NCBI RefSeq assembly: GCF_036379515.1
Contig: NZ_DASVGN010000028.1
Location: 1-57,838, forward strand
DNA from: Castellaniella sp036379515
GTDB lineage: Bacteria; Pseudomonadota; Gammaproteobacteria; Burkholderiales; Burkholderiaceae_B
Reading direction: 5' to 3'
Length of the DNA: 57,838 nt
The position numbers and the translations under genes are program-made. Below, piece after piece: positions 34,833 to 42,408 of this stretch (the first letter of the stretch is position 1; each line of letters begins with the position of its first letter). The notes below the pieces were generated by a model. That model saw nothing but the letters and a program-made list of their open reading frames with translations. It did not search any database and was not told the origin of the DNA.

Positions 34833-36509
34833 ATGGATCGCATCTGGCTACAGCACTACCCTGAAGGGGTGCCCGCGGACGTCACGGACATGGCGGCGGG
34901 TTATACGTCGCTGGTCGACCTGTTCGAGCAAAGCTGTCAGACGCACGCACAGCGCACGGCTTACCTCAGCATGGGGGTGGCACTGCGCTACGCCGAGCTG
35001 CAAGACAAGGCCCGGGCTTTTGCCGCCTGGCTGCAGTCTCAAGGCGTTGCCAAAGGCGACCGGGTGGCGCTCATGATGCCCAACCTGCTGCAATACCCCA
35101 TCTGCCTGTTCGGCACGCTCATGGCGGGTGCCGTCGTGGTCAATACCAACCCGCTCTACACCGCCCACGAGCTCAAGCATCAATTGTCGGATTCCGGGGC
35201 CACAACCGTGGTGGTGGCCGAAAACTTCGCTCACACGCTGCAAGAAGCGCTACCCGGTACGGCCGTGCAGCATGTGGTCGTGACCTCGCTCGGAGAGCTG
35301 CTGGGGTTTCCCAAAGGCTTGATCACCGACTTCGTGGTGCGCCAGGTCCGCAAAAAAGTGCCTGCCTGGCGGATTCCGGACACCCACCGGCTGCGCGACG
35401 TCTTGGCGGCGGGCGCACGGGCCCGCTACCAGAAGCCTGCCCTCGAACGCAACGACCTGGCCGCGCTGCAATACACAGGAGGCACCACGGGGGTCGCCAA
35501 GGGTGCCATGCTCAGCCATGGCAACCTGATTGCCAACGTATGCCAGGCCTGCAGCTGGGTACTGCCGTTCTGCAAGGGCGAACAGGAATGCATCGTCACG
35601 GCACTCCCGCTCTACCATATCTTCGCCCTGACGGCGAACTGCCTGACCTTCATCAAACTGGGAGCGAGCAACCTGCTCATCGTAGATCCCCGCGACATCC
35701 CGGCCTTCGTGAAAGCCATGGGCACCGTGCCCTTTACGGCGCTCACCGGGGTCAACACGCTCTTCAACGCTCTGCTGAACAACCCTGGATTCGGCCGCCT
35801 GAACTTCAGCCGGCTGCGGATCGCGCTGGGTGGCGGTGCAGCGGTACAAGAAGCCGTTGCGCGGCACTGGGTCGAGGTCACCGGTGTCCCCATCGCCCAA
35901 GCCTACGGTCTCACCGAAACCTCGCCCGCAGTGACCATCAACCCGCTGGACAAGGTCGACTTCAACGGCTCCATCGGGCTGCCCGTACCCTCGACCGACG
36001 TGGCCATCCGGTCCGACAACCAGACAGTTCCTTTGGGCCAACAGGGCGAAATCTGCGTCAAGGGCCCCCAGGTCATGCAAGGCTACTGGAACCGCCCCGA
36101 CGAAACGGCCAAGGTGTTCGATGCCGACGGCTGGCTGCTGACCGGTGACATCGGCACCATGAACGAGCGTGGACAGGTCTTCATCCTGGACCGCAAGAAA
36201 GACATGATTCTGGTGTCGGGCTTCAACGTCTACCCCAACGAAGTCGAGGCAGCTGCCATGGAGCACCCCGGCATCCGGGAAGCGGCCGCCATCGGGGTAC
36301 CCGACGAACGCTCAGGCGAAGCCGTGAAGCTCTATGTCATCCGCAAAGACCCCACACTCACCGAAGCGCAGGTCATCGCCCACTGCCGCACTTTGCTCAC
36401 GGGATACAAAGTACCCAAGTACGTGGAGTTCCGCAACGACCTGCCGCGCAGCAACGTGGGCAAGATCCTTCGTCGTGCACTGAAGGACGAAACGAAAGAA
36501 CCTAGCTGA
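34833..36509 (+). CDS. fadD: Long-chain fatty-acid-CoA ligase
   Basis: Activates fatty acids to acyl-CoA at the inner membrane. The 558-residue ANL-family enzyme has the AMP-binding loop YTGGTTGVAKGAMLSHGN, the AYGLTETSPAV motif, and the FACS signature in GWLLTGDIGTMNERG followed by RKKDMILVSGFNVYPNEVE. The final lysine region NVGKILRRALKDE is present. Its 3' end overlaps the convergent carbonic anhydrase gene by eight bases. Confidence 0.93.
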   Translation: MDRIWLQHYPEGVPADVTDMAAGYTSLVDLFEQSCQTHAQRTAYLSMGVALRYAELQDKARAFAAWLQSQGVAKGDRVALMMPNLLQYPICLFGTLMAGAVVVNTNPLYTAHELKHQLSDSGATTVVVAENFAHTLQEALPGTAVQHVVVTSLGELLGFPKGLITDFVVRQVRKKVPAWRIPDTHRLRDVLAAGARARYQKPALERNDLAALQYTGGTTGVAKGAMLSHGNLIANVCQACSWVLPFCKGEQECIVTALPLYHIFALTANCLTFIKLGASNLLIVDPRDIPAFVKAMGTVPFTALTGVNTLFNALLNNPGFGRLNFSRLRIALGGGAAVQEAVARHWVEVTGVPIAQAYGLTETSPAVTINPLDKVDFNGSIGLPVPSTDVAIRSDNQTVPLGQQGEICVKGPQVMQGYWNRPDETAKVFDADGWLLTGDIGTMNERGQVFILDRKKDMILVSGFNVYPNEVEAAAMEHPGIREAAAIGVPDERSGEAVKLYVIRKDPTLTEAQVIAHCRTLLTGYKVPKYVEFRNDLPRSNVGKILRRALKDETKEPS

Positions 36510-37245
36510 TCAGACTGACCTTGCCCGTCTTAAGTCGATACACGCCCCCGATGATCTTCAGCTTTCGGGCCTGTACTGCCTTTGCGATGATGTCGGATGT
36601 TGACGCCAGATCGGCCATGCTGTCGCGGACGTTCTGTTCGATGGCGGCCTCGAGCAAGCCAGGTTTTTGCGGGTCCAGTCTCTGGACCGCCGGCGTGATC
36701 GCAGCCACCAGCGATTGAATCTGGCCCGGGAATTTCTCGCCGTGGGTGACCGCCTTGACTGCAGCATCCACCGCACCGCATTTTTCGTGCCCCAGCACCA
36801 GAATGACAGGTACGCCCAGCACCGCCACGGAATACTCGAGGCTGCCCAGTATGTCGTCATTGACGAAATTGCCGGCCACCCGGGTCACGAAAAGATCGCC
36901 CAGCCCGCTATCGAAGGCATATTCTGGCGAAACGCGCGAATCCGCGCAGCCCAGAATGGCCGCGTAGGGGTTCTGGCCGCTGACCAGGACCCGCCGCTCA
37001 TGCACAAGATCGTGATTCCGTGTCTTGCCCGATACATAACGCTGGTTGCCTTGGATCAGGCGTTCGATGGCCTTGTCGGGGGCAATTGCATTCCCCGGTT
37101 TGGGCAAGCCAGCCGCCTGTGCTGCCGAGGCGACGAAGCCGCTTAACCCGGATGCCGTCAGGGCTAGCGCCAACGCCGTGGATGAACGCAGAAACGTGCG
37201 CCGGGATGTAGATTCTACGTGCAAGCAACCTGGTGAGTCACACAT
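36502..37245 (-). CDS. Beta-class carbonic anhydrase with twin-arginine signal
   Basis: Interconverts CO2 and bicarbonate. The preferred start at 37245 has AGGGGG upstream and gives 247 residues. A Tat-type signal, SRRTFLRSSTALALAL (from residue 14), predicts export of the folded zinc enzyme to the periplasm through the Tat system encoded at 11-12.8 kb. Zinc and catalytic residues are all seen: C100, D102 and R104 in GCADSRV, and H153 with C156 in GHEKCGA. It is transcribed towards fadD and overlaps it by eight bases with no terminator between. The frame is open to 37338, but that part reads through the 10-bp repeats. Confidence 0.92.
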   Translation of the reverse strand: MCDSPGCLHVESTSRRTFLRSSTALALALTASGLSGFVASAAQAAGLPKPGNAIAPDKAIERLIQGNQRYVSGKTRNHDLVHERRVLVSGQNPYAAILGCADSRVSPEYAFDSGLGDLFVTRVAGNFVNDDILGSLEYSVAVLGVPVILVLGHEKCGAVDAAVKAVTHGEKFPGQIQSLVAAITPAVQRLDPQKPGLLEAAIEQNVRDSMADLASTSDIIAKAVQARKLKIIGGVYRLKTGKVSLIS

Positions 37246-37265
37246 GATGCCCCCTGTGGGTAGAG

Positions 37266-37299
37266 TTGGACAAGATTGGACAAGGCTGGACAAGGTTGG
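37266..37299. repeat. Tandem 10-bp repeats upstream of the carbonic anhydrase gene
   Basis: Three and a half copies of TTGGACAAGG with single changes at 37266-37275, 37276-37285, 37286-37295 and a partial copy to 37299. They lie about 20-55 bases upstream of the ATG. A period of 10 bases equals about one helical turn, so they could be stacked half-sites for a regulator. Confidence 0.7.
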
Positions 37300-37363
37300 T
37301 GACTGCGACAATAGCATGGTTTGGACACAATGCGGCAACCAGATTTTCCTTGCGAGATCACCT

Positions 37364-37639
37364 CTAGGAAGGTGGCGCGGTCGTACCCCGCAAGATCAGG
37401 TTTGCCTCGAGTTCATGTGGGCAGGACCGTACCGATCAGTCGAGTACGGCGCGAACGCAAAGCGCGCGCCGCCCCATTGGGCATGTACCCCAGCCGGACG
37501 GCCGCCGACTTGACACTGGCCAGCGTCTCGATCTGGACCTTTTGAGGTCAGAGAGTGCCCTGGATGCCGTAGTAACCGACACCTGCGCCAACGCTGCCCA
37601 GACTGAGATCGTTTCCTTTTTGGTTCCAGAAAGCACCAT
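37364..37639 (-). pseudogene. LacI-family regulator remnant: frameshifted and internally deleted
   Basis: The 5' part encodes a LacI helix-turn-helix (KKETISVWAALAQVSVTTAS, then RALSDLK). At a run of four T/A bases near 37540-37543 the frame shifts, and the next frame continues the DNA-binding domain as ETLASVKSAAVRLGYMPNG, AARALRSRRTRLIGTVLP, ending at a TGA at 37413-37415. In a third frame, running to a TAG at 37364-37366, the sequence reads ELEANLILRGTTAPPS, which resembles the extreme C-terminus of LacI regulators. About 250 residues of effector domain are missing. An operator-like palindrome at 37695-37710 lies 56 bases away. This is a decayed local repressor of the SDR/ABC unit, by inference. 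Confidence 0.75.
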
Positions 37640-37662
37640 GCAGACCTAGGGAACTTACTAGG

Positions 37663-37691
37663 TTGTACGCCGAGTTTTCAACGATCATAAT
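37663..37691 (+). promoter_or_regulatory. Candidate promoter of the SDR/ABC operon
   Basis: TTGTAC (37663-37668) and CATAAT (37686-37691) are separated by 17 bases, placing the start of transcription near 37698, inside the LacI-type palindrome. The -10 matches five of six consensus bases; the -35 keeps only TTG. Confidence 0.45.
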
Positions 37692-37694
37692 GCA

Positions 37695-37710
37695 ATGGAA
37701 TCGTTTTCAT
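37695..37710. promoter_or_regulatory. LacI/GalR-type operator-like palindrome
   Basis: ATGGAATCGTTTTCAT is a 16-base imperfect palindrome centred on CG (12 of 16 positions symmetric), the form bound by many LacI/GalR regulators. It covers the predicted start of transcription of the SDR gene and lies next to the LacI-family remnant, so repression by promoter blocking is the natural reading. Confidence 0.6.
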
Positions 37711-37758
37711 AAATAGCCGATTCTTCATGAACATCATTTTGCATATTCCGGAATCAGC

Positions 37759-38541
37759 ATGACCCACGCACCGCAACAACGTCGCGTTGCCGTCGTTACG
37801 GGCGGCCGACGCGGCATTGGACGCTCCATCTGCTATCACCTAGCCGAGGCGGGCTTCGACCTGCTGATCAACGACATACTCACGGATGCGGCGCTCGACG
37901 AAACACTGGCCGGGGTCCGCAGTCGCGGCGCGACCGCGCAGGTGTTCTCAGGCAGCGTGGCGGACGTCAGCCTGCACAAGCGTCTGGCCGACACCGCCTA
38001 CGACCATTTCGGCCGGCTGGACGTGCTCGTCAACAATGCAGGAATTCAGGTTCGCAACCGTGGCGACCTGCTTGATGTCACCACCGAGCACTTCGATGAA
38101 ATCCTGAACACCAACCTTCGCGGTACCTTTTTCCTGACCCAGCACATCGCGGGGCGCATGCTTTCCGACGGGCAACCGACCGAAGGCCGTTCCATCATCG
38201 TCATTTCTTCGTCCAACGCCATCATGGTGTCGACCGAAAAGGGCGAATACTGCATCTCCAAAAGTGGCCTGTCGATGACCGCAAAACTGTTCTCGGTACG
38301 ACTGGCCGAAGCCGGCATCGGCGTGTTCGAAATCCGGCCCGGGCTGATCCGGACCGACATGACCGCTGCAGTCAGGGAACAATACGGCGCTCTCATCGAA
38401 GAAGGCATCTCTCCGATCCGTCGCTGGGGCGAACCTGCAGACGTCGGGCGCACGGTGAAGACTCTGGTCTCGGGAGACATTCCGTTTGCCACGGGGATTT
38501 CCATCAATATCGACGGAGGGCTCATGGTACCCAGACTGTAA
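37759..38541 (+). CDS. SDR-family oxidoreductase
   Basis: Short-chain dehydrogenase/reductase of 260 residues; substrate unknown. The nucleotide-binding motif TGGRRGIG (14-21), NNAG (92-95), the catalytic serine in VISSSNA (about 150-153), Y164 and K168 (YCISK) are all present. The C-terminus GISINIDGGLMVPRL is typical of classical SDRs often named 3-oxoacyl-ACP reductases. It heads a unit with an ABC importer and sits under a LacI-type operator, so a role in using an imported sugar- or acid-like compound is possible but not shown. Confidence 0.88.
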   Translation: MTHAPQQRRVAVVTGGRRGIGRSICYHLAEAGFDLLINDILTDAALDETLAGVRSRGATAQVFSGSVADVSLHKRLADTAYDHFGRLDVLVNNAGIQVRNRGDLLDVTTEHFDEILNTNLRGTFFLTQHIAGRMLSDGQPTEGRSIIVISSSNAIMVSTEKGEYCISKSGLSMTAKLFSVRLAEAGIGVFEIRPGLIRTDMTAAVREQYGALIEEGISPIRRWGEPADVGRTVKTLVSGDIPFATGISINIDGGLMVPRL

Positions 38542-38684
38542 CGGTCGCCCGCACTTTTTCTGATCGGTGGCAACGCCGATCACCCACGGCAACCAGGATC
38601 AGCTCCAGGGATGCCGCTTCCACCGTAGATGGCACGCCGCCGCAGGCGCGGCCCAGCCATCACACCACCACTCAGGAGACGAAA

Positions 38685-39650
38685 ATGAAATCTCATCTGT
38701 TCATGCGTTCGCTGGCCGTCGCGCTTGGCGCCTGCCTGGCATTCACGGTACCCACCATCAGCCAGGCCGCCAACTCAACCCAGAAGCTGGAAGTGGCGCG
38801 CGTGGGGCTCCTGCCCAACGCCGAAACCGCCGCCATACGGCTGGGTGATAAAAAGGGCTTCTTCAAAGAGGCCGGCATCGACCTGAAAATCACTGACACC
38901 AGCAGCGGCGCTGCTGCGATCACGGCCCTCATCGCCGGGCAATTCGATGTCGTGTTCGCCAACACGGTCTCCGTCATGCAAGGACGCGACAAAGGATTGC
39001 CCCTGATCATGGTCGACGCCGCATCAACCTCCACGGGCATCAACGGCAAGGACTTCTCCGCACTCGTCGTAAGTTCCAAGAGCAAGTTCAAGACAGCCAA
39101 GGATCTTTCCGGCAAGACCATCGCCAGCAACACCGTGAAAAACATCGGTGAGGTCACGGCACGACTGTCCGTCGCCAAGGCTGGTGGGGACGCGGCCAGC
39201 GTCAAGGTGGTCGAAATGCCGTTTTCCAATATGGAACAGGCGCTGGAATCCGGCCAGATCGACGCCGCCTGGATGGTCGAGCCCTTCCACACCACCGCCA
39301 AAGAGCACGGGCTGCGCGACATTGCATCCAATTACGTGGACACGGCCCCCCACCTGACGGCGGCGGCGTTCGTGTCGACCGACGGCATCGTGAAAAGCAA
39401 GGCTGACATGATCAAGCGATTCAGGGCAGCCATGGCCAAGACAGCTGACTACGCAAATTCACACCCCAAGGAAATTCGCGAAATCATCCCGACTTTCACC
39501 AAGATCACGCCAGAAATCGCGAACACCTTCGTCATCCCGCGCTACGACTCGGCGGTGAACGTGGCATCACTCGAAGCGATGCTCCCGGAAATGAGAAAAC
39601 TCGGCATGATCTCGAAGAATTTCAAGGTCGAGTCGGTCATTTACAAGTAA
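38685..39650 (+). CDS. NMT1/SsuA-type ABC substrate-binding protein
   Basis: Periplasmic receptor of a NitT/TauT-family importer. It has a Sec signal (MRSLAVALGACLAFTVPTIS, cleavage near SQAAN) and 321 residues. The features GFFKEAGIDLKIT, ITALIAGQFDVVFAN and SGQIDAAWMVEPF match the family that binds sulfonates, nitrate, taurine, or thiamine and pyrimidine precursors. The ligand cannot be assigned. An AGGAG precedes the ATG. The 143-base gap before it holds a small GATCGG/CCGATC dyad only. Confidence 0.87.
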   Translation: MKSHLFMRSLAVALGACLAFTVPTISQAANSTQKLEVARVGLLPNAETAAIRLGDKKGFFKEAGIDLKITDTSSGAAAITALIAGQFDVVFANTVSVMQGRDKGLPLIMVDAASTSTGINGKDFSALVVSSKSKFKTAKDLSGKTIASNTVKNIGEVTARLSVAKAGGDAASVKVVEMPFSNMEQALESGQIDAAWMVEPFHTTAKEHGLRDIASNYVDTAPHLTAAAFVSTDGIVKSKADMIKRFRAAMAKTADYANSHPKEIREIIPTFTKITPEIANTFVIPRYDSAVNVASLEAMLPEMRKLGMISKNFKVESVIYK

Positions 39651-39760
39651 TGTGATTGGTGAGCAGCATGGTACCTTCAGTTTCGGCTGCTCGAAAGGCG
39701 ATTCCACCCACCCTTGGCGCCCGGGCAACCCATCCGCGGGCACAAAAGGAGCATCACGTC

Positions 39761-40558
39761 ATGGCGCGAGGCGAAGCAAAATCAGGCACACTGGTTTCTC
39801 GCGCCAAGTTCCGTGGCTTCATGGGTTTCCTCGCCTTTCTAGCCATCTGGGAAGTCCTGCCAGACATCGGCGTATTGCCGGCCCGCTACTTCCCGCCTTT
39901 TCACCAAGTACTCCAGGCGCTGGCCAGCATCTCGCAGGGCGCCGTGTTCTGGCACTCGGTTCTGTACACGACCCAGGCCTGGTTCATCGGCCTGGCGTTG
40001 GCGTTCCTCGCCGCTACGCTGGTCGGCCTGCTGCTAGGATCCATCCCGGTCCTTTGGCGCTACACGGAATCCACCATCGAGTTCCTTCGGCCCATTCCCT
40101 CGGTTGCATTGATTCCGCTGGCGGTGCTGATGTTCGGGATCGACATCAAATCAGCACTCCTGCTGATCGTCTACGCCTCATTCTGGCAAATCCTGATCCA
40201 GATCCTGTACGGGGTCAAAGACGTAGACCCGGTTGCGATGGACACCGCTCGCGTCTATGGCCTGAGCCGGTGGAGCCGCATCCGGCACGTCGCCTGGCCG
40301 ACGGCGCTGCCCTATGCCATCACGGGGTTCCGGCTGGGCGCATCGGTCGCGCTCGTACTCGCGGTCACGGCTGAACTGGTCATCGGCAACCCTGGAATCG
40401 GCCACCAGGTGGCGCTTGCACAGTCCGCCATGGCATTGCCCGAGATGTACGCGCTCGTGATCGTGGCAGGCATCATGGGCGTGCTGGTCAACGTCATGGC
40501 CCGGGCCATCGAGCGCAAGGTGCTCGCCTGGCATCCGTCGGTCCGATCAGAAAAATAG
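39761..40558 (+). CDS. NitT/TauT-type ABC permease, first
   Basis: Membrane subunit of the importer. The start at 39761 has AAAAGGAG upstream, and the 265-residue protein has about six helices. The cytoplasmic coupling segment DTARVYGLSRWSRIRHVAWP is the EAA-loop equivalent of SsuC/TauC permeases. The open frame from 39656 lacks family similarity before this start. It probably forms a heterodimer with the next gene. Confidence 0.87.
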   Translation: MARGEAKSGTLVSRAKFRGFMGFLAFLAIWEVLPDIGVLPARYFPPFHQVLQALASISQGAVFWHSVLYTTQAWFIGLALAFLAATLVGLLLGSIPVLWRYTESTIEFLRPIPSVALIPLAVLMFGIDIKSALLLIVYASFWQILIQILYGVKDVDPVAMDTARVYGLSRWSRIRHVAWPTALPYAITGFRLGASVALVLAVTAELVIGNPGIGHQVALAQSAMALPEMYALVIVAGIMGVLVNVMARAIERKVLAWHPSVRSEK

Positions 40559-40568
40559 GGAGGCAATC

Positions 40569-41333
40569 GTGCAGAAATTCGGCCATCGACTGGCAACGAT
40601 ATTCGTCCTGCCCGTCGTCCTGTTCGTGCTGTGGTACTTCTCTTCTCAGCACAGCAGCAACTTTTTCTTCCCGCCGCTGGACAAGATCCTGGGCGCCTTT
40701 GACCGCATCTGGCTCAGCCCATCGGGAGCAACCGACATCTACGCAAGCCTGGGACGGCTGGCGGTGGGCTTCGTTTCATCGCTGATTTTCGCCCTGGCAG
40801 CCGGGGTGCTGCTCGGCTCTTCCAAGGTGATCCGCGACTACACCGAGCCTGTGTTCGAATTCTTCCGGGCCATTCCACCCACCGTGATGATCCCGGTGCT
40901 GCTCGTCATCTCCGGTATCGGCGACACGTCGAAGATCGCAGTCATCAGTTTCGGCTGCCTGTGGCCCATGCTGTTGAACACCATCGAGGGCGTGCGCTCC
41001 GTCGACCAGGTGCTCAAGGACACCTGCGAGGTCTACCACATCCAGGGCATTCGCCGCCTCTTCGTGCTGACGCTCCCGGCGGCAAGCCCCCAGATCGTGA
41101 CGGGAATGCGCACAGGGCTTTCCATTGCCATCATCCTGATGGTCATCAGCGAAATGTTTGCCTCCCGCAATGGCATCGGCTTCGCAATCATCCAGTTCCA
41201 GCGCACTTTCTCCATTCCGGAAATGTGGAGCGGCATCCTGCTCCTGGGCCTGATCGGCGTGTTGCTTTCGCTCTTGATGCGCCTGATCGAGCGGTGCGTA
41301 TTGAACTGGTACGAAGGGCTACGCGCCCGTTGA
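40569..41333 (+). CDS. NitT/TauT-type ABC permease, second
   Basis: Second membrane subunit, 254 residues, starting with GTG at 40569, ten bases after the first permease. It has the coupling segment DTCEVYHIQGIRRLFVLTLP. Having two distinct permease genes suggests a heterodimer rather than the homodimer of SsuC or TauC. Confidence 0.87.
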   Translation: MQKFGHRLATIFVLPVVLFVLWYFSSQHSSNFFFPPLDKILGAFDRIWLSPSGATDIYASLGRLAVGFVSSLIFALAAGVLLGSSKVIRDYTEPVFEFFRAIPPTVMIPVLLVISGIGDTSKIAVISFGCLWPMLLNTIEGVRSVDQVLKDTCEVYHIQGIRRLFVLTLPAASPQIVTGMRTGLSIAIILMVISEMFASRNGIGFAIIQFQRTFSIPEMWSGILLLGLIGVLLSLLMRLIERCVLNWYEGLRAR

Positions 41334-41350
41334 CAAGGAACGAAACGGAC

Positions 41351-42181
41351 ATGAATGACGCAGTCACGGCCCCCCAGGACTCCACCCTCCTGAACCTGAA
41401 CACTCCCATGCTGGCCATCAGCCACCTGAGAAAAGTGTATGAAAGCAGTGGCCGCACCGTGGAAGCAATCGGCGACGTCAGCTTCAGCGTGCGCGAGCGT
41501 GAGCTCGTGTGCATCGTCGGTCCATCGGGCGCAGGCAAGACGACACTGCTGCGCTGCATCGCCGGGCTCCTGGCACCTACGAGCGGCGAGATTCAGCTCT
41601 CAGGAAACCCGGTCTCCGGTCCATCGCCAGGAATGGCGGTCGTCTTCCAGGAATACGGGCGCAGCCTGTTTCCCTGGATGCGCGTCGCAGAGAACGTCGA
41701 ACTGCCACTCAAAGAGAAGGGCAAACCAGCCGCAGAGCGGCGCCGGCTCGTGGCCGAAAGCCTGGAAGCCGTGGGGCTGCGCGACGCAAGAAAGGCCTAC
41801 CCGTGGCAGCTTTCGGGCGGGATGCAGCAGCGTGTCGCCATCGCACGGGCCATCGCCTATGAACCCAAGGTACTGCTGATGGACGAACCTTTTGCCTCAG
41901 TAGACGCCCAGACCCGGGCCGAACTGGAGGACCTGGTCCGTGCGATCTGGGCACGCCTTGGCGTGACTATCGTTTTCGTCACGCACGACATCGACGAATC
42001 GGTCTATCTGGGCGATCGGGTGGTCGTGCTGTCCGCCTCACCGACCACGGTCATGCAAGACGTGCACATCGATCTCGGACACGACCGCGATCAACTGAAG
42101 ACCCGGGCAGATGCCCGCTTTGGCGAGCTGCGCAGCCTGATCTACACACTGATCAAGGGCGCAAAGCAGGTCGCTCGGTAA
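41351..42181 (+). CDS. NitT/TauT-type ABC transporter ATPase
   Basis: Cytoplasmic ATPase for the two permeases, 276 residues from the ATG at 41351. It contains Walker A GPSGAGKTT, the signature LSGGMQQR, Walker B VLLMDEPF and the H-loop VFVTHDIDESV, closest in style to SsuB/TauB. It ends the SDR-receptor-permease-permease-ATPase unit. Confidence 0.9.
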   Translation: MNDAVTAPQDSTLLNLNTPMLAISHLRKVYESSGRTVEAIGDVSFSVRERELVCIVGPSGAGKTTLLRCIAGLLAPTSGEIQLSGNPVSGPSPGMAVVFQEYGRSLFPWMRVAENVELPLKEKGKPAAERRRLVAESLEAVGLRDARKAYPWQLSGGMQQRVAIARAIAYEPKVLLMDEPFASVDAQTRAELEDLVRAIWARLGVTIVFVTHDIDESVYLGDRVVVLSASPTTVMQDVHIDLGHDRDQLKTRADARFGELRSLIYTLIKGAKQVAR

Positions 42182-42408
42182 GCACCCGCCAAGGCCGAGC
42201 GGGCATCGAAATTCTGGTAGGCCGTATCGCGCGTCAGGCCCGCTGTAGAACGCCTGGACAATGCGTGAAGCGCCCGGATCTGCTTTTCATGCAGTGCCGG
42301 GACCTGGGCATGATGCGGTGTGCTCTCCGTAAAATCAGATCATCCAGTCGATGATATCGATTTCATTCCCGGTGATCAACGTCCCTTTTTGGAGCTTTCT
42401 TGATCCTC
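42182..42408. other. Non-coding gap, possible gene remnant
   Basis: 227 bases between the convergent ATPase and gamma-glutamyltransferase genes. On the minus strand one frame without a start codon reads VPALHEKQIRALHALSRRST and continues for about 60 codons. It has a protein-like look but is not recognised. No clear terminator hairpin was found for either flanking gene. Confidence 0.25.
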
